Assembly: GCA_905250075.1 (NCBI GenBank)
Contig: CAJNOP010000004.1
Span: 1,426,971 to 1,490,970, forward strand
Origin: Rotaria sp. Silwood1
Taxonomy: Eukaryota > Rotifera > Eurotatoria > Philodinida > Philodinidae
Direction of reading: 5' to 3'
Length of the DNA stretch: 64,000 nt
The notes under the pieces are model-generated. The model searched no databases, had not been told where the DNA came from, and was given only the letters and a program-made list of their open reading frames with translations. The translations under genes were made by a program, and so were the position numbers. Shown here piece by piece: positions 1 to 12,400 of this stretch. Numbering within the stretch: the stretch's first letter is position 1; each line of letters opens with the position of its first letter.

Positions 1-622
1 ACAATATCATTTCTATTAATGTTAAATCAACATAAAAAAAAACAAAAAAGAAATTTACCGAAAGCTTTTCTTTTTTATTCTATTTTTATGTATGTAACTA
101 AGTTTTAAAAAAGTTAATTTTCAGATTTCTTTTTTAATTGATTTATGAATCATATATAATGACATGGATTGAACTAATGAAAAATATTAAGTACAGAACG
201 TCCTTTTCACTAAGCTTTCTTGAAAGTAAAAGGAGCACAATGACTTTTTAAGAGCAGATTTGTGTTTCTTTGTTTTTTTATGTAGCTAAAAAAGTAAACG
301 AAATCATATGTTCTAAATTGATTCTTCTTAAATTAATAGGAATTCTTTTGGCTTTTAGTTAGATACTGAAGGATATAAAATAAAATAAAAAGAAAAAACA
401 AAAAAATTTCTTTGATTTATTGACTGAATATTTTCCTGTTTTATTCATTAGCACAAAAAAGTCTAAGATAAAAAAACTGATGTTTTTTAAGTAGTTCAGC
501 ACTTATGAAATATTCAAGAGCATACTTTTTATCTATCTAAGTTACAATGAAACTTGACAATAATTCAAGATTAAATGTCATGAAATTCTAATTATGATTC
601 TTCATTTTCTATTTTTATTTAG
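1..622. other. Non-coding AT-rich stretch, probably intron
   Basis: I see no convincing exon here. The stretch ends in a good splice acceptor (T-rich tract then AG at 621-622) in front of the first recognisable exon of the calcium-sensor gene. It is therefore probably an intron, with the N-terminal exon(s) lying left of the window. Confidence 0.5.
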
Positions 623-1273
623 TCTCGATGTCCTAATGGTAAAATGACAAAAAAAGATATGCTAAAATGCTATAAAGATTTAAGTACATGTGACATGGAT
701 AAGATCGAACATGTTGTTAGTGCTATTTATAAAGCATTTGATACCGATAATGATGGCAAAGTTGGTACGAAGAATATTTTTTATTTTTTCTAGCTATAAT
801 TTCTTATGACTATTGTTTGTTTTCTGTCTAAATATAGATTTTAGAGAATTTGTTATTGGATTTTTATTAACAACAAAAGGATCCATGGAAGAAAAACTTG
901 ATTATACATTTCAACTTTATGGTAAAATTCTACTCACATATTTTACAAAAAACAAAACTCAAATTCTATTTGATATATTTTCTAGATGTCGATAAAAACG
1001 GTTATATTGATCAATCGGAAATAGATATTATGGCTAAAGTATTTTACACGGAAATACTAAAACATAATAGATTAATTTATATTGTTTGTTTCTTTTTAGT
1101 ATGTATTACGAATGTTGGGTGGTAATGGTAATGAATTTGAATCAATTGAATTGCTCAAACATTTTATAAGTTCATGTCATTGTAATGAACAAGGACTTAT
1201 AACAAAAGAAGATTTTGTTCGTGCTCTATCAAAAAATGAATTACTTAGCCAATTGTTATCTCCTTTTACTTAA
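623..1273 (+). CDS. Neuronal calcium sensor (NCS)-family EF-hand protein, C-terminal 150 residues
   Basis: Four exons, 623-764, 838-921, 986-1038 and 1100-1273, join in frame through GT-AG introns of about 60-75 bp and end at TAA 1271-1273. The protein starts within the first EF-hand region, which has the degenerate CPNGK signature that replaces a working calcium loop in NCS proteins. Two canonical loops follow, DTDNDGKVDFRE and DVDKNGYIDQSE, separated by the family's REFV..L....G..EEKL..TFQLYD segment. The fourth loop (CHCNEQGLITKEDF) is degenerate. NCS proteins are about 190 residues long, so roughly 40 residues, including any myristoylated N-terminus, lie outside the window. Known role: calcium-dependent switching of membrane-associated targets in neurons and sensory cells. 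An AATAAA-type signal lies close downstream. The exact subfamily (frequenin, hippocalcin or recoverin) cannot be fixed. Confidence 0.85.
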
Positions 1274-2746
1274 AACGAATTTCACTTAAATATAAAATGC
1301 AAAAAAAGTTCTAATAAAAAAAACAAGAAAACAAAAGTTTTATTTTATTTTATTTTTTATTTTCTATCATGATCTTTTTTCCCGATGATTGTATATGTTT
1401 GTTTTTTTTTTCTTTTGTTTGTTTCAATTGTCAAATGTATTTTCTGATTTTGTGCAAAAACAAAGAGAAAGAATTCAATGAGAAAAAAATATACACAGTT
1501 TTGCTCATTCATACGAATGATTGACAATAAATAGAAATTTATATTCGGAAAAGAATTTTCAATATGATCTAGGGATATAGCGTTGANNNNNNNNNNNNNN
1601 NNNNNNNNNNNNNNNNNNNNNNNNNNNNNNNNNNNNNNNNNNNNNNNNNNNNNNNNNNNNNNNNNNNNNNNNNNNNNNNNNNNNNNCCTAAATCCCGTTT
1701 TTTACGAGCTTTCATTTGGTATAAAATTCATTAATTACTCGATTTGGAACTATAGCGGTATCTCCTCTATCAAAATATTATTTCCAACCCTGTAGACATG
1801 GAATTGGTTTGTTCAAAAGTGATGAGAAATCACTAAATGTCATGTCTTTAATTGGTATCTATTCATAGATTTAATTCAGAATGGAAATTTTTACCGTTAT
1901 CAATTAAAGAAAAGATTACTCAAAAGAAAAAGTTTCTACTTATATATATATATATAGATCGATTTACAGTCGTTGTGTTATAGTAAATTCTAATATAAAC
2001 AGTTGAGATTATCGATAATTAATATATCAGAAAAAAATTTTTATTTATCCTTCTTTCTACAAAATTATTTCTATTCTTTGAGAAAATTAACCATTAGAAT
2101 AAAAATTAAAGTTCTTAAAATTTCATCATATGAAAGTTTTTTTTCAAAACAATTTTAATCTTCTCCGTACCAAACTAAGATGACTCATATTTACGAAGTC
2201 ATTCGATGACGATTTTCAATTCTATATTGACGCTAATTGATTTTTTGTTATGTCTATCGAAACCATTGCTACAGGTAAAATACTCAATACTAATAGATGG
2301 ACAATTTCATGTTCTATGTCTCTACAGTTGTTTGAATGTTCCCGAGATCGACATTTACGAAAAAAAAAACAAAGACTTGAAACTAACAACTGTTAGTATT
2401 TTTGAATGCACTTTGAAAAATCATGTTTTCGAAAGCTAGATTTATAATTATATGATCGAATCTAAAACTTTCTTCTAACCAAAACAATAAAGATTAAATT
2501 GCATCGTAACAATAAACATAACATAGATTTACTAGAGATATAACTTTTTTCCAATTATGAACATACATAAAATATTTTCATATAAAAACATGTAACAATT
2601 ATTAGTTTAAAATTTGTATTTATAAATAAAATCAATGAGAAGGATTGTTTTTATAATTACTAGATATAAGATACTTTAGTAATATTTAATAGATAACAGT
2701 ATATGTTCGTTTCCGAGACAAACTATTGTATACAAAAATATTTAGT
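1274..2746. other. Intergenic region between convergent genes, with an assembly gap
   Basis: AT-rich sequence between the 3' ends of the calcium-sensor gene (+) and the antiporter gene (-). It holds a 100-base run of N at 1587-1686. No credible ORF or RNA gene was seen. Confidence 0.6.
1587..1686. other. Assembly gap (100 N)
   Basis: Run of exactly 100 N, the usual placeholder for a gap of unknown size. Confidence 0.95.
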
Positions 2747-4706
2747 TTAAAATCTCGTCATATTAATACCAAGACGAAACATAGTATCAGACTCTTCCAT
2801 ATCTTCTTCATCTGTATTTAGATTAAATTCAGAAGAACTTGTTGGGTAATCTAATATTGCAAATGTATAATCTGGAGGCACGATATTTGAAGGATTTGAT
2901 AATTTTTTTAGATCTATTGATGATTGATTAGAATAAATACCACCATTTGAGATTGTTTGAATACCCACATCATTAAAATTAGTTTCTGCTACATGCATTT
3001 CTGCGTGTGAAAGATTACGTAAATCTTCAGGAGCTTTTGGAGTAACAGATGATTGTCGTGCATCAAATTTTCGTCGATAAAGTAAAGATAATATAGGTGA
3101 TGTTAAAAATGTTAATATAGTTGCCATTAAAACAAATATTGCAAATATTTGTGCTGAAAGTACACCAAGTTCTACACCAATATTTAATACAACTAATTGT
3201 ACAATACCACGTGTATTCATAAGTACACCAATTGATAAACAATAAAACCAAGGTTTTTTTGAACAAAGTTTTGATACAAGTGTTACAGGAACTATTTTAG
3301 CTATTGAAGCTAAAAGTATAAGTACAATAAGTGTCCACCATGCTTTACCATTATTCATTAAATTTAAATGAGTATGAAGACCACTATTAGCAAAATAGAG
3401 ACTAAAATTGATGAAAAATTTTTTATTGAAAAGAATTTCATTAAAACATAAAAAACTTACGGTAAAAAAAATTCAACAATAATAAGTTGTATACGTACAC
3501 CTAGAAATTCAACCAAACTTCCTTTGCGTGGTATACATAATCCACTGACAAAAGCACCAAAAAAAGCATGTATACCTATATGAAATAATTGTTAGGATAA
3601 AATAAAAAACATGACAGATTTTTATAAATCTGCCTTCTTCTTCTATTAAATGAAAACATCGTAATGGTTGATATTGCTATCAAGGCTATCAATAAGATAT
3701 CTTCGATTCTTACCCATAACTTCTGTAGTAAATGCTGCAACAACAAGTAATAAAAAGCAGCCAACAACTAAATAAACATTTGTGTCATTGTTTTGACGAA
3801 GATAATAACGATGAATCCATATTAAAATAGGGCGAATGATAAGAAACATAATAGCAATAAAAGCTAATGTTAACAATAAGGTGTAGAGACCTTGTAGTGC
3901 TGAACCACCTATTGAAAAAGCACTAGCAATAGCTAGAATGACCCAAACGACAATATCTTCAACTGCTGCTAATGATATTGTTTGAACACCAATTGGTTTT
4001 TTTAATAAACCTAATGTATTGAGTAATGTTGCAAGAACAGGAAATGCAGAAAATCCAAATCCAGAACCTGTTTAATAAATATTCTACATACTAAGATGAA
4101 CAACTATTTTTACTTACCAATAAAAAGAATAAAAGCTGTTTTACTTGTATGCAAACCTTCATTCATGTTGTAAAGCCAAAGACCTATTGCACAACCAATT
4201 CCCACTAGATATAAATGAAAAAAAAGTTTTTATTCTTCTCTATCTTATACTTGAAATTCTATAAATATCTGAGTATTTACCCGGAATTGTGATACTAGCA
4301 ACAGCAACGGGTATTGTAATTTTCCAACTTTTTTTTATTTGGTTTAAATCTAGTTCAAGTCCTAAGAAGAACATGAAAAATATCAAACCCAAATTAGCAA
4401 CAAGTTGAAATATTCCAAGACTTGATGCTGGCCATATTGCATTAGTCCAAGCTGAAATATTACCTATTCAAAAAGTGGAAATTGCTTTCATTGAAAAAGC
4501 AAACAAATGAAAGAGGATTTCTTTATTTTCTTACCAAGAATAGATGGTCCAAAAATAATGCCAGCAATAATTTGACCGATGACTTGTGGCTGTCGAATAT
4601 ATGAAAGTAATTTAGCAAGAATTTTAGATACCACTAATGTAATGAAAACTTGCATAAGAAATGTTGCCAAAGGAAGTTTACGTGGATCTTCGAATAATAA
4701 AACCAT
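2747..4706 (-). CDS. CPA2-type cation/H+ antiporter (KefB/KHA1/CHX-like)
   Basis: Six exons on the minus strand: 4706-4535, 4463-4281, 4204-4118, 4067-3714, 3575-3461 and 3401-2747. All introns are GT-AG and all phases agree, giving about 521 residues. The start is the ATG at 4706 (MVLLFEDPRK). The protein is a polytopic membrane exchanger, and the family swaps K+ or Na+ for H+. Visible family marks are RQPQVIGQIIAGIIFGPSILG near residue 45, WPASSLGIFQLVANLGLIFF with the following FLGLELD (about 70-100), AAVEDIVVW at the ion-binding helix (about 190), and MNTRGIVQLVVLNIG with TFLTSPIL in the last exon. The tail is a hydrophilic, acidic stretch of about 100 residues. Plant CHX and fungal KHA1 proteins have a much longer cytosolic domain, which is missing here. 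Animals usually have NHE and NHA exchangers instead, so horizontal origin is plausible but not shown. Confidence 0.85.
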
Positions 4707-6149
4707 TTTAAAAGATATTTCTAAGTTCAAAATAAATTGTTTTGATGAATATTTTTGCTTTTAATGAGAACAGATTTTTTTCTATTTTGATATGCAAGAG
4801 AAAATGATGAAAATCGTTAATGTGTAAAAAAGAAAAAGAAATTAATGTATAATTGTTACTGCGTATGTATACACGTCGGCAAGGTATCTTTCTACGTTTT
4901 TTAGACACATGATTCAATACGTAATGTACAGATATTTAAAGGCCGTCGTTAATCACTAATCATGTGTTGATAGCTTATTCAATTTCTCTCGTGATATTAT
5001 AAATAATAGTGGGGGTGATACAGGTAGGATGGAGACAATCTTCAATATTATTCGAATAGTGCATTTTTTAATAAGGTAAACAGCAGTAGGGACGTATACC
5101 TGGTTTTATTCGTAGTATTATAAACAAGAAAGGTAAAAAATTTCATCGCTAGTTGTGCAACGATGATGATTGATCGTTTATTCATCATTACAATTTCACT
5201 GTGACAAAAAGCTTACTAGTATAATTTGGTAATGGGTTTACCTGGAATCGTTCAAAAAGCGTAGGCAATAAACAAGTTAACGACATATAGTGAAAACTGG
5301 TGTTTGGAGTTGATTCAGACGCATTTGAGATAAAAAAAGACTAATGGAACCAAAAAATCGATTTCTGTCGTAGGTTTTTAATGTTTTCATCGAGTGCATT
5401 GTTAAATTTGTTACCAATGAATCGATTTATAGAGACTATTGATAGAATGATTATGGTACATTCAACATTACAATCGTATAAAATAGATGATTCGAATATG
5501 ATTGGTCAGGATAAGAATATACTATTGTTGATAAAACAAACTGAATATATTAGTGTTTCTTCAAGAAAACACTAACACATGTTCAATAAAAAACTATATT
5601 CTAAAGATAGGTTATTTTTAAAGTTTTTTATAGTTTTATTATTTTTGATTACTGTGCATACCATAATAAGATAAAAACAGTTCTTCGAACTAATTTGGTG
5701 AAAAAATTCCAGTATACTCTAGATTCAAAATTTTTCATCAATTATCAGTGAAATTTGTGTATTGATTTGGATTCTATAATATAAATTATAAATTTAAAAA
5801 ACTTTCATATCACATAGATATTAGTACACATTGATTTTCAAAACCGTATGATATACGCTGTGAATTTGTTTCAAAACCGTATCGTATTGGTAGATCGATA
5901 TGGTTCATATCTTATCATGCTAGTAACTCTTTCAATAACTGTTGATATTTGTTGATTTGCCTCTAGATTGAGTTCTGCATACTGATTTCGATCATCAAAT
6001 GTCCCAAATGTTTTATTGAAGGAACATTAATTACAGATTTTTTCGATGATTTATTTTTAATATTATTCTTATAATAATTTGTTTTCGTTACATTCATTTC
6101 TATTAGTGAAAATTCATGCATATCTTAGGTAGTTTTCGTTATAGTATAT
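4707..6149. other. Upstream/intergenic region of the antiporter gene
   Basis: The segment at about 4710-4915, just upstream of the antiporter start, recurs in diverged form at about 6890-7085 upstream of the pseudogene copy, so the duplication included the promoter-proximal region. No gene was seen in the rest. The open stretch at 5381-5575 has no recognisable content. Confidence 0.5.
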
Positions 6150-7085
6150 TTTCTTAATTGGAATAAAAACTTATTATGAACGATAACGTTTAGAAAATTT
6201 TTAATGCTAATTCATCTAATGAAAAAGCATTGTTAATAATTTTAATACCAATCGCTTGATTAAATGAACTCATTGTGTTAAGCAATAGTACAAAAGCAGG
6301 AAAAGTAGAAAAATTAAAATAACAAATTATTAAAATAAGTATTCTATGCTCTATCATGAACAAATGTTTTTGTTTACTAAAAAAAAGAAAAAGAATAAAA
6401 GCCACTTTGTTTGTATTCAAGCCTTCGTTCATGTTGTAAAGCCAAAGAGATATTGCACAATTGATCAACACTAATATGTATGTGAATTATGTTAACAATA
6501 GTAACAGGAAAAATAATTTTTCAACTTTTTTTCTTTGATATAAATCAAACTCAAGTCCTAAGAAGAGTAAGAAAAATATCAAACCCAAATTAATCGTAAA
6601 TTGTAATGTTACATCGTTGTAAACTTGAAATATTTGCTTATTCAAGAGTTAAAAATTATTATCATTGTAAAAACAAAGAAATAAAAGAGCATTTCTTAAT
6701 TTGTTTTTTTAACGAGAATAGATGAGTCACAACTAATACCAGAAATAATTTGATCAATGACTTATGACTCTCGAATATATGATAGTAATTTAACAAGAAC
6801 TTTAGATACCACTGATCCAACGAAAACTTGCATAAAAAATGTTGATGTGAATCTTCGAATAATACAATCATTTTTAGAAATACTAATAAATCTCAAATAA
6901 ATTGTTTTGAAAAATATTCTTTCTCAAAATGAAAACAATAGGTTTTTCTTTTCTTAGAGCGTGTAAGGTTAATGACGACAATCATCGATGTATAAAAAAA
7001 AAACAAGAAAATAATACTTGATATTGACAACATATGTATACAGGTAGACAAGGTATTATTTTGTTTTGATTAGAAACTTTATTAA
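6150..7085 (-). pseudogene. Decayed partial duplicate of the adjacent cation/H+ antiporter gene
   Basis: The same strand and exon order as the intact gene can be followed, but the copy is broken. The exon 1 remnant is at about 6870-6716: it opens like the parent (VLFED) but is frameshifted and internally deleted. The exon 2 remnant lies at about 6630-6500, recognisable by nucleotide similarity around the parent's FMFFLGLELD segment. The exon 3 remnant at about 6470-6391 still reads LWLYNMNEGLNTNK against the parent's LWLYNMNEGLHTSK. The exon 4 remnant at about 6318-6185 reads FSTFPAFVLLLNT against FSAFPVLATLLNT and then stops matching. Exons 5 and 6 are absent. Similarity continues upstream of the start to about 7085. 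It is a tandem same-strand 5'-partial duplication that has lost coding capacity. Confidence 0.8.
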
Positions 7086-8767
7086 ATTGTAGATGCAAAT
7101 CAAAGATTATGTCACATTTTTATTAACTGTTTATATTTGCATGTAATACTTGTTGGTTTTTTTGTCGTTTTACAAACAGTTTTAGTTGGAAAACAGATAA
7201 CATGGCAAGTGAGACAACAAAGTAGTCAATATCTAAGCAATGATGATACATAATAATTATAAACGAAAAAAAAAAACAAAGGTACAATTCGAAAAAAAAT
7301 ATAAAAAACAGAAAGTATACTGAGATTTATTGGATATATGATTCATAACAAAGGTGTGATTACTATCGCACATTCAATCAATATTACAATTTTTGTTAAA
7401 TTTCAAATGAAAAATGATTGATTACATACAGAATATTTTTTTTTCTTGTTATAACAAGTCGAATATGTTTATATTTATTTTAGAAAATATTGTACTTTAA
7501 AATTTGTTTGTCAATGACCTTTCTTACAATTGTATATATAGTAATTGCTTTATTCTACCGAAGTAATAATACAATCAAAAGAAAAAAAATAGACATGTAC
7601 ACTCAGTGCACTCATATATGCATTAATGTGTCATAAAAGAGATATTTGAGTATATTTTCAAATATTAATTGCTCATACATGGGCGCAAAGGACCCTATGG
7701 CTCGGGGAGAATATTTTATGTCGCACAGTGAATAAATAAATTAATTGATAATTTATATATCATTTGATGATATCGAACAAGATATTGTTATCGTAAACGA
7801 TCAAATACTTCTAAAAATATTCAACTACATTCATGGTCAACGTTGAATATTTAAGTTTACCAATTTTTTCTTTAAAATAACCTATCGAAAAAAAGAACCC
7901 ATTTTAGTATAGTAATATCGTTTTATCAAGAATTGTTTTGGGAGAACAGTTGTATTTCATGTAAATATATTTTATGGTGTTGCACTAAAATATATTGATG
8001 AATGTGAAACGAAGAAAAAGAAGAATATAGAGAGACATATCATCAATATAAAATAGATTGATCGTAAAGAAACCGAATATTATATATTATAAGATAAAGT
8101 ACTCGTACAACAAGACATTCTATGATTTTTTAGTATGTTCAATTTTATCCGTTATATTAGAAAGATTGATGAAATCATTTGGAATTATCTTTGCTGTTTT
8201 TTTTTACGTATAACTTCTGATAAAAGAAAACTCTCAGCACAATTCTTATTGGATAAAAAGTCTGAAACGTAACATAAATAGTAGTACTAGTAATAGAAAG
8301 ACATGTTTAAAAATGTGTTTCAGTACATAATGTATATGCTTGATACTCTTTTTTTATATTCATGTAAAAAAAATTAAACTAATATTATCATAGAACTTTT
8401 TAGATTGTCGATAAATTTATCTGTTTCACGTTCAATAATATATAAAAATACAGAATGAATTTCATTTTCGAAGAGTATATCTATGACGGTTCAGCGAAGG
8501 GATATTGCAAAGATGTCAACCATGGTTTCTTCCTTAGAGGAGAAGAAACTCGTGTTTCAGAAAAGTCGACCGATGTAACAAAAATTTACAGTAGAAAACA
8601 ATGAATATTACACATGAAGAGTATACATATAAAAATGAGTTCTTATTCATTATATCAAAAGAAAAAAAATCCGAAAAGATTACAACAAAAGTCAGATACG
8701 GATCGAATACGTTGTCAAAATTTATTGGATACTCTGAATTCGATTATTTCTGTATTTTTTTTTATTA
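7086..8767. other. Intergenic region, no gene seen
   Basis: AT-rich, with frequent stops in all frames. Homopolymer runs are common. No repeat family or RNA gene was recognised. Confidence 0.5.
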
Positions 8768-8831
8768 GGGGTGAGAAAGTTATTATTATTGTTATTAATA
8801 ACAATAACAATAACAATAATTTTCTCACCCC
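8768..8831. repeat. 64-bp hairpin with 11-bp perfect inverted ends
   Basis: The sequence GGGGTGAGAAA at 8768-8778 is matched by its exact complement TTTCTCACCCC at 8821-8831. The interior of ATT/AAT trinucleotides is itself nearly self-complementary. The whole unit can therefore fold into one hairpin. It could be a tiny foldback remnant or a structured non-coding site. Confidence 0.7.
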
Positions 8832-9420
8832 TGTTTTTATGGATTGATAAGTTTTGCATATAGATCATATATTCTTATAGAAATGATCAAATCGATAAAA
8901 GAAATTCTAATCAAAAACTAATATGAATCAATCTAATGTCAAAAACAAAAGTAATAAAAGTAGTTGTTAAAATAAGAAATGAGCAATCCAGACCAATCAT
9001 TACGAATCATCATGAACCACCCTAACGCTCCCGTAAACAAATGGTCGTATGCCATATTATATTCAGAGCAGGCCACTTACGGACTTTTCCTAGCACGAGC
9101 ACAGCCAAAATCGTACTCAAGTACAAGTACTTCGACTATTTTAAAAGTCGAATATATAGAAAAGCTTTTTTTTTTTTGATTGCTTAAAGAAATTTCTTGA
9201 AAATTATAAAACACAGATATGATTTTTCTAGTCTCTCGGTTGTCGCTTGCATGCACAATATGTTAAAATATTAGTAAGACTTTCTTTGAAAAGATGTCGC
9301 TAAAGAATTATTATTTATTGAGGGAGTTCTCTCAGGTAACTATACTTAGAATGTCGATTGTTAGAGCTAATCATCCAAATTTGTTCATCAAAAGTTAATA
9401 AATTCATAAATACTTATAAA
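8832..9420. promoter_or_regulatory. Upstream region of CFAP46
   Basis: About 590 bp upstream of the proposed CFAP46 start codon. It presumably contains the promoter and 5' UTR, by position only; no specific motif was recognised. A 66-codon open frame at 8979-9179 matches nothing I know and is not called as a gene. Confidence 0.3.
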
Positions 9421-12400
9421 ATGGACGCACAAATTCGTCGTTTGGTTGTGACCGGTGCTGAACAAAATGGTCTCTCATATTTTTTTTTCTTTTCTCTTTT
9501 TTTTTCTATATTTCAACTGATTTTTAAAATTATAGACATTAAACTATTATCTGATGCATTTCATAAACTTCAACAAAATTTTCAAGTTAATCTTGTTCAA
9601 AGTAAAGATACAATCGGACAAGATATTTATGTATTACTAGCAGAAAGTGCTCTTGATGTAAGATTGTAATTTTTTTGTTTTCATATGTAAAATACATTCA
9701 TTTATATGTACAGTTAAATGCAGATTCAATTACGGATGAATGTCTTCAAATGTTTTTCTCATTAAGTCCAGTTAAAAGTCAATTTGTTGGACGAGCTTAT
9801 TTATGTCAATTTCGAATGTATATGCCGAAAGCAGCTCAAGATTTTGTGAGTAACATAATAAAAAGAGAAAAACTTACTAACAATCAATACTATACTAAAT
9901 AAAATTTGTAGCCTTGATTGTTAATTTCACAAGTGAAAAATAAAAACCTTTGAAGCCGGATGTAGTTAAGAGAATTGAGTCAAACAAAAATGTTATTAAA
10001 TATTTCTGATTTGATTAGATAATGAGACTTAACTTCGATATTATTGATCAAACGATATAAAATTTTTCATAATCAGAATGTTTCTTATACAATCAATGGA
10101 TTTATTTTTAAAAATACTCTTATTTTTTTTGTTTTTGATTTTAGGCTTCATTGAATAATGCTATACCATTCTTACAAAAATGTCTTACTTTTGCTTCAAC
10201 ATCACCAAGGTTCGTATTTTATTTATTTTTTTTATTTCATAATAAAAATTATTTTTATTAAATTTTTAAGATATCAATTTTTAGTTTACAATGCATCAGT
10301 TATCTATTTTAATTATGTTCGACCATTTTTTCGTGTTGGTTTTCGAAAATATTTATGTGATAGTTTTCAACAAGTTATTGATACATTATTAAATATTACT
10401 GATGATCAAGATTATCTTTGGCAAGCACAACTTCTTTTGTATGTATTTCTTTTTTCCTTCCTTGATTTTTCAATTGAAATTCATCCTTTTTTTTTCTTCA
10501 AGTGAACTAGTTCGATGTTATATTGATGCTGATAATATGAATAAAGCTCAAGATATAAGTCGTCAACTTTTACAATTATGTCAAACAAAACAACTTTCTC
10601 TTCTTTCAAATATTCTTCAATTTTTAGTAAGATTTTTAATTAAAATACGAAATTCAAAATATCTTTAAAAAATCTTTTTTAAAGACTGTAAACAATGTTT
10701 TTGAACCAAATAATCTTTTATCATATGCACCAATTGATGATCCATCATCTCTATTTAATCGATTACTTATTGAACTTGCATCAATTCATCGGTTTGAGAT
10801 CTTTTATTTTATTTTAGTTTTTTTCTTTTGTTGAATCTCTAGTTTTTCTTTTTTATTTTAGACAAATTCTTGAAAATAGAACAACCAATGAAACTAATGA
10901 AAATTTAAAAATTATATTTGATCGAATTGTTGCATTACCATTACGTAGTGCTGTAACTGCTACTAAATTAACTAAAGGTTTATCACCACGAGATAATTAT
11001 ACAAATCAATTAGAGAAAACATTAACATTATATGAAAAGTATTGAATTAAAATGTTTGTTTTTGTAAATATAAAAATTAATTTATCGGTTATTTATTTTC
11101 ATTTATAGACATCGTTTATTAATTGAAGCTGGTCGTCTTTCACTTTTACTACGTTATACTGATTTAACAAAAGTTATTCTTGAAGCTCTTTCAAATATTC
11201 GATTAAAAGTAATACACACATATATACATAAAAATCTAAGAAATTATTTTTATTTTCGTATTTTCAAGGAACCAGAATATCTTCTTGAAGTACGATTATT
11301 ACAAGCTGAATATATGGTTAAAAGTTTAGGAGAAAATGAACAATTATATAGTAAAAGTTCTGTAGATGTAAGAAATTATTTATTACAAATGCATAGAAAA
11401 CTTTATATTTGTTTTTTTTGTTACATAGACACGTATTCGAGCGATTGAATTAACAGAAGAAACATTAGAATCTTTAGTACGTACAGGACAATATGATTTA
11501 GTTCAAACAGGTTGTACTATATTATGGAATATATGTTTATCATTATTACAAACAAATCTTCGAGGAAAAATTCGAAAAGCATTAACAACACTTGTTAATA
11601 TTCTTGAACGTATACAAAGGTTAGTATTAAATTAATATTTATTATTAATCATTATTTTTCTATATAGTCTTGATTGGTTATTACGAAGTCAAGCTCATTT
11701 TGAATTAGCTAAAATTGAAGAAGATATTGAACAACTTGAGTCAGCAAAAACTAATTTACTTAAAGTAAAAAATTTTACTCGTGTTTTTTTTTGTGTTCTT
11801 TTAATAAAATAATTAATTCTATTAGGCTAAACAATTAGATGATACATCAATATATGCAGATCGTATTAATTTAGGATTAGAAAGACTTCATTTACGTAGT
11901 GAATTATATAAAATTCCTGAAAATATTGATGATCGTGTTGGAATAATAATTGAACAAGCTGGAAAAGCAATAAATGGAAATAAAAATAAACAACGTGCTT
12001 TACTTATTGAAGCTTGTTTATTATTAGCACAAGATGCATTTCAAGTTGTATTAGATTCAGAAAATCCAAATGGTAAAAGAAATACGATCTATGAAGAGTA
12101 TTGAAGTGTAGCAATAAACCACAGACTTAATAAATATCTAAGCAAAAACTTCTCATTAGAGATATAGAAATCTGAAACTGCAAAAAAACAATTAGTCGAG
12201 ACAGGGACTAAAAAATGAAACTTGGTTCAGTACATCTCTACTCGTCACAGATCGTTGTGTAATATATTACGATCAATATCTTACTTAGTGTGGTCCAAAA
12301 GTTCTGAGTCTGATGTTTAAAGGACCTTGTTTGATAAGGTGACCTATTCAGAAATGAAGAACCAAATATTCCATATTGTAGAGTTTGTTGAGGCGTATCA

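Noticed and set aside
4728..4730. Upstream extension of the antiporter to 4730
   Set aside because: The codon there is TTG; the first true ATG with good N-terminal sequence is at 4706.
8979..9179. 66-codon ORF upstream of CFAP46
   Set aside because: No known motif and no splice or conservation support; the end is a poly-T-derived Phe run. Probably chance in the 5' region.
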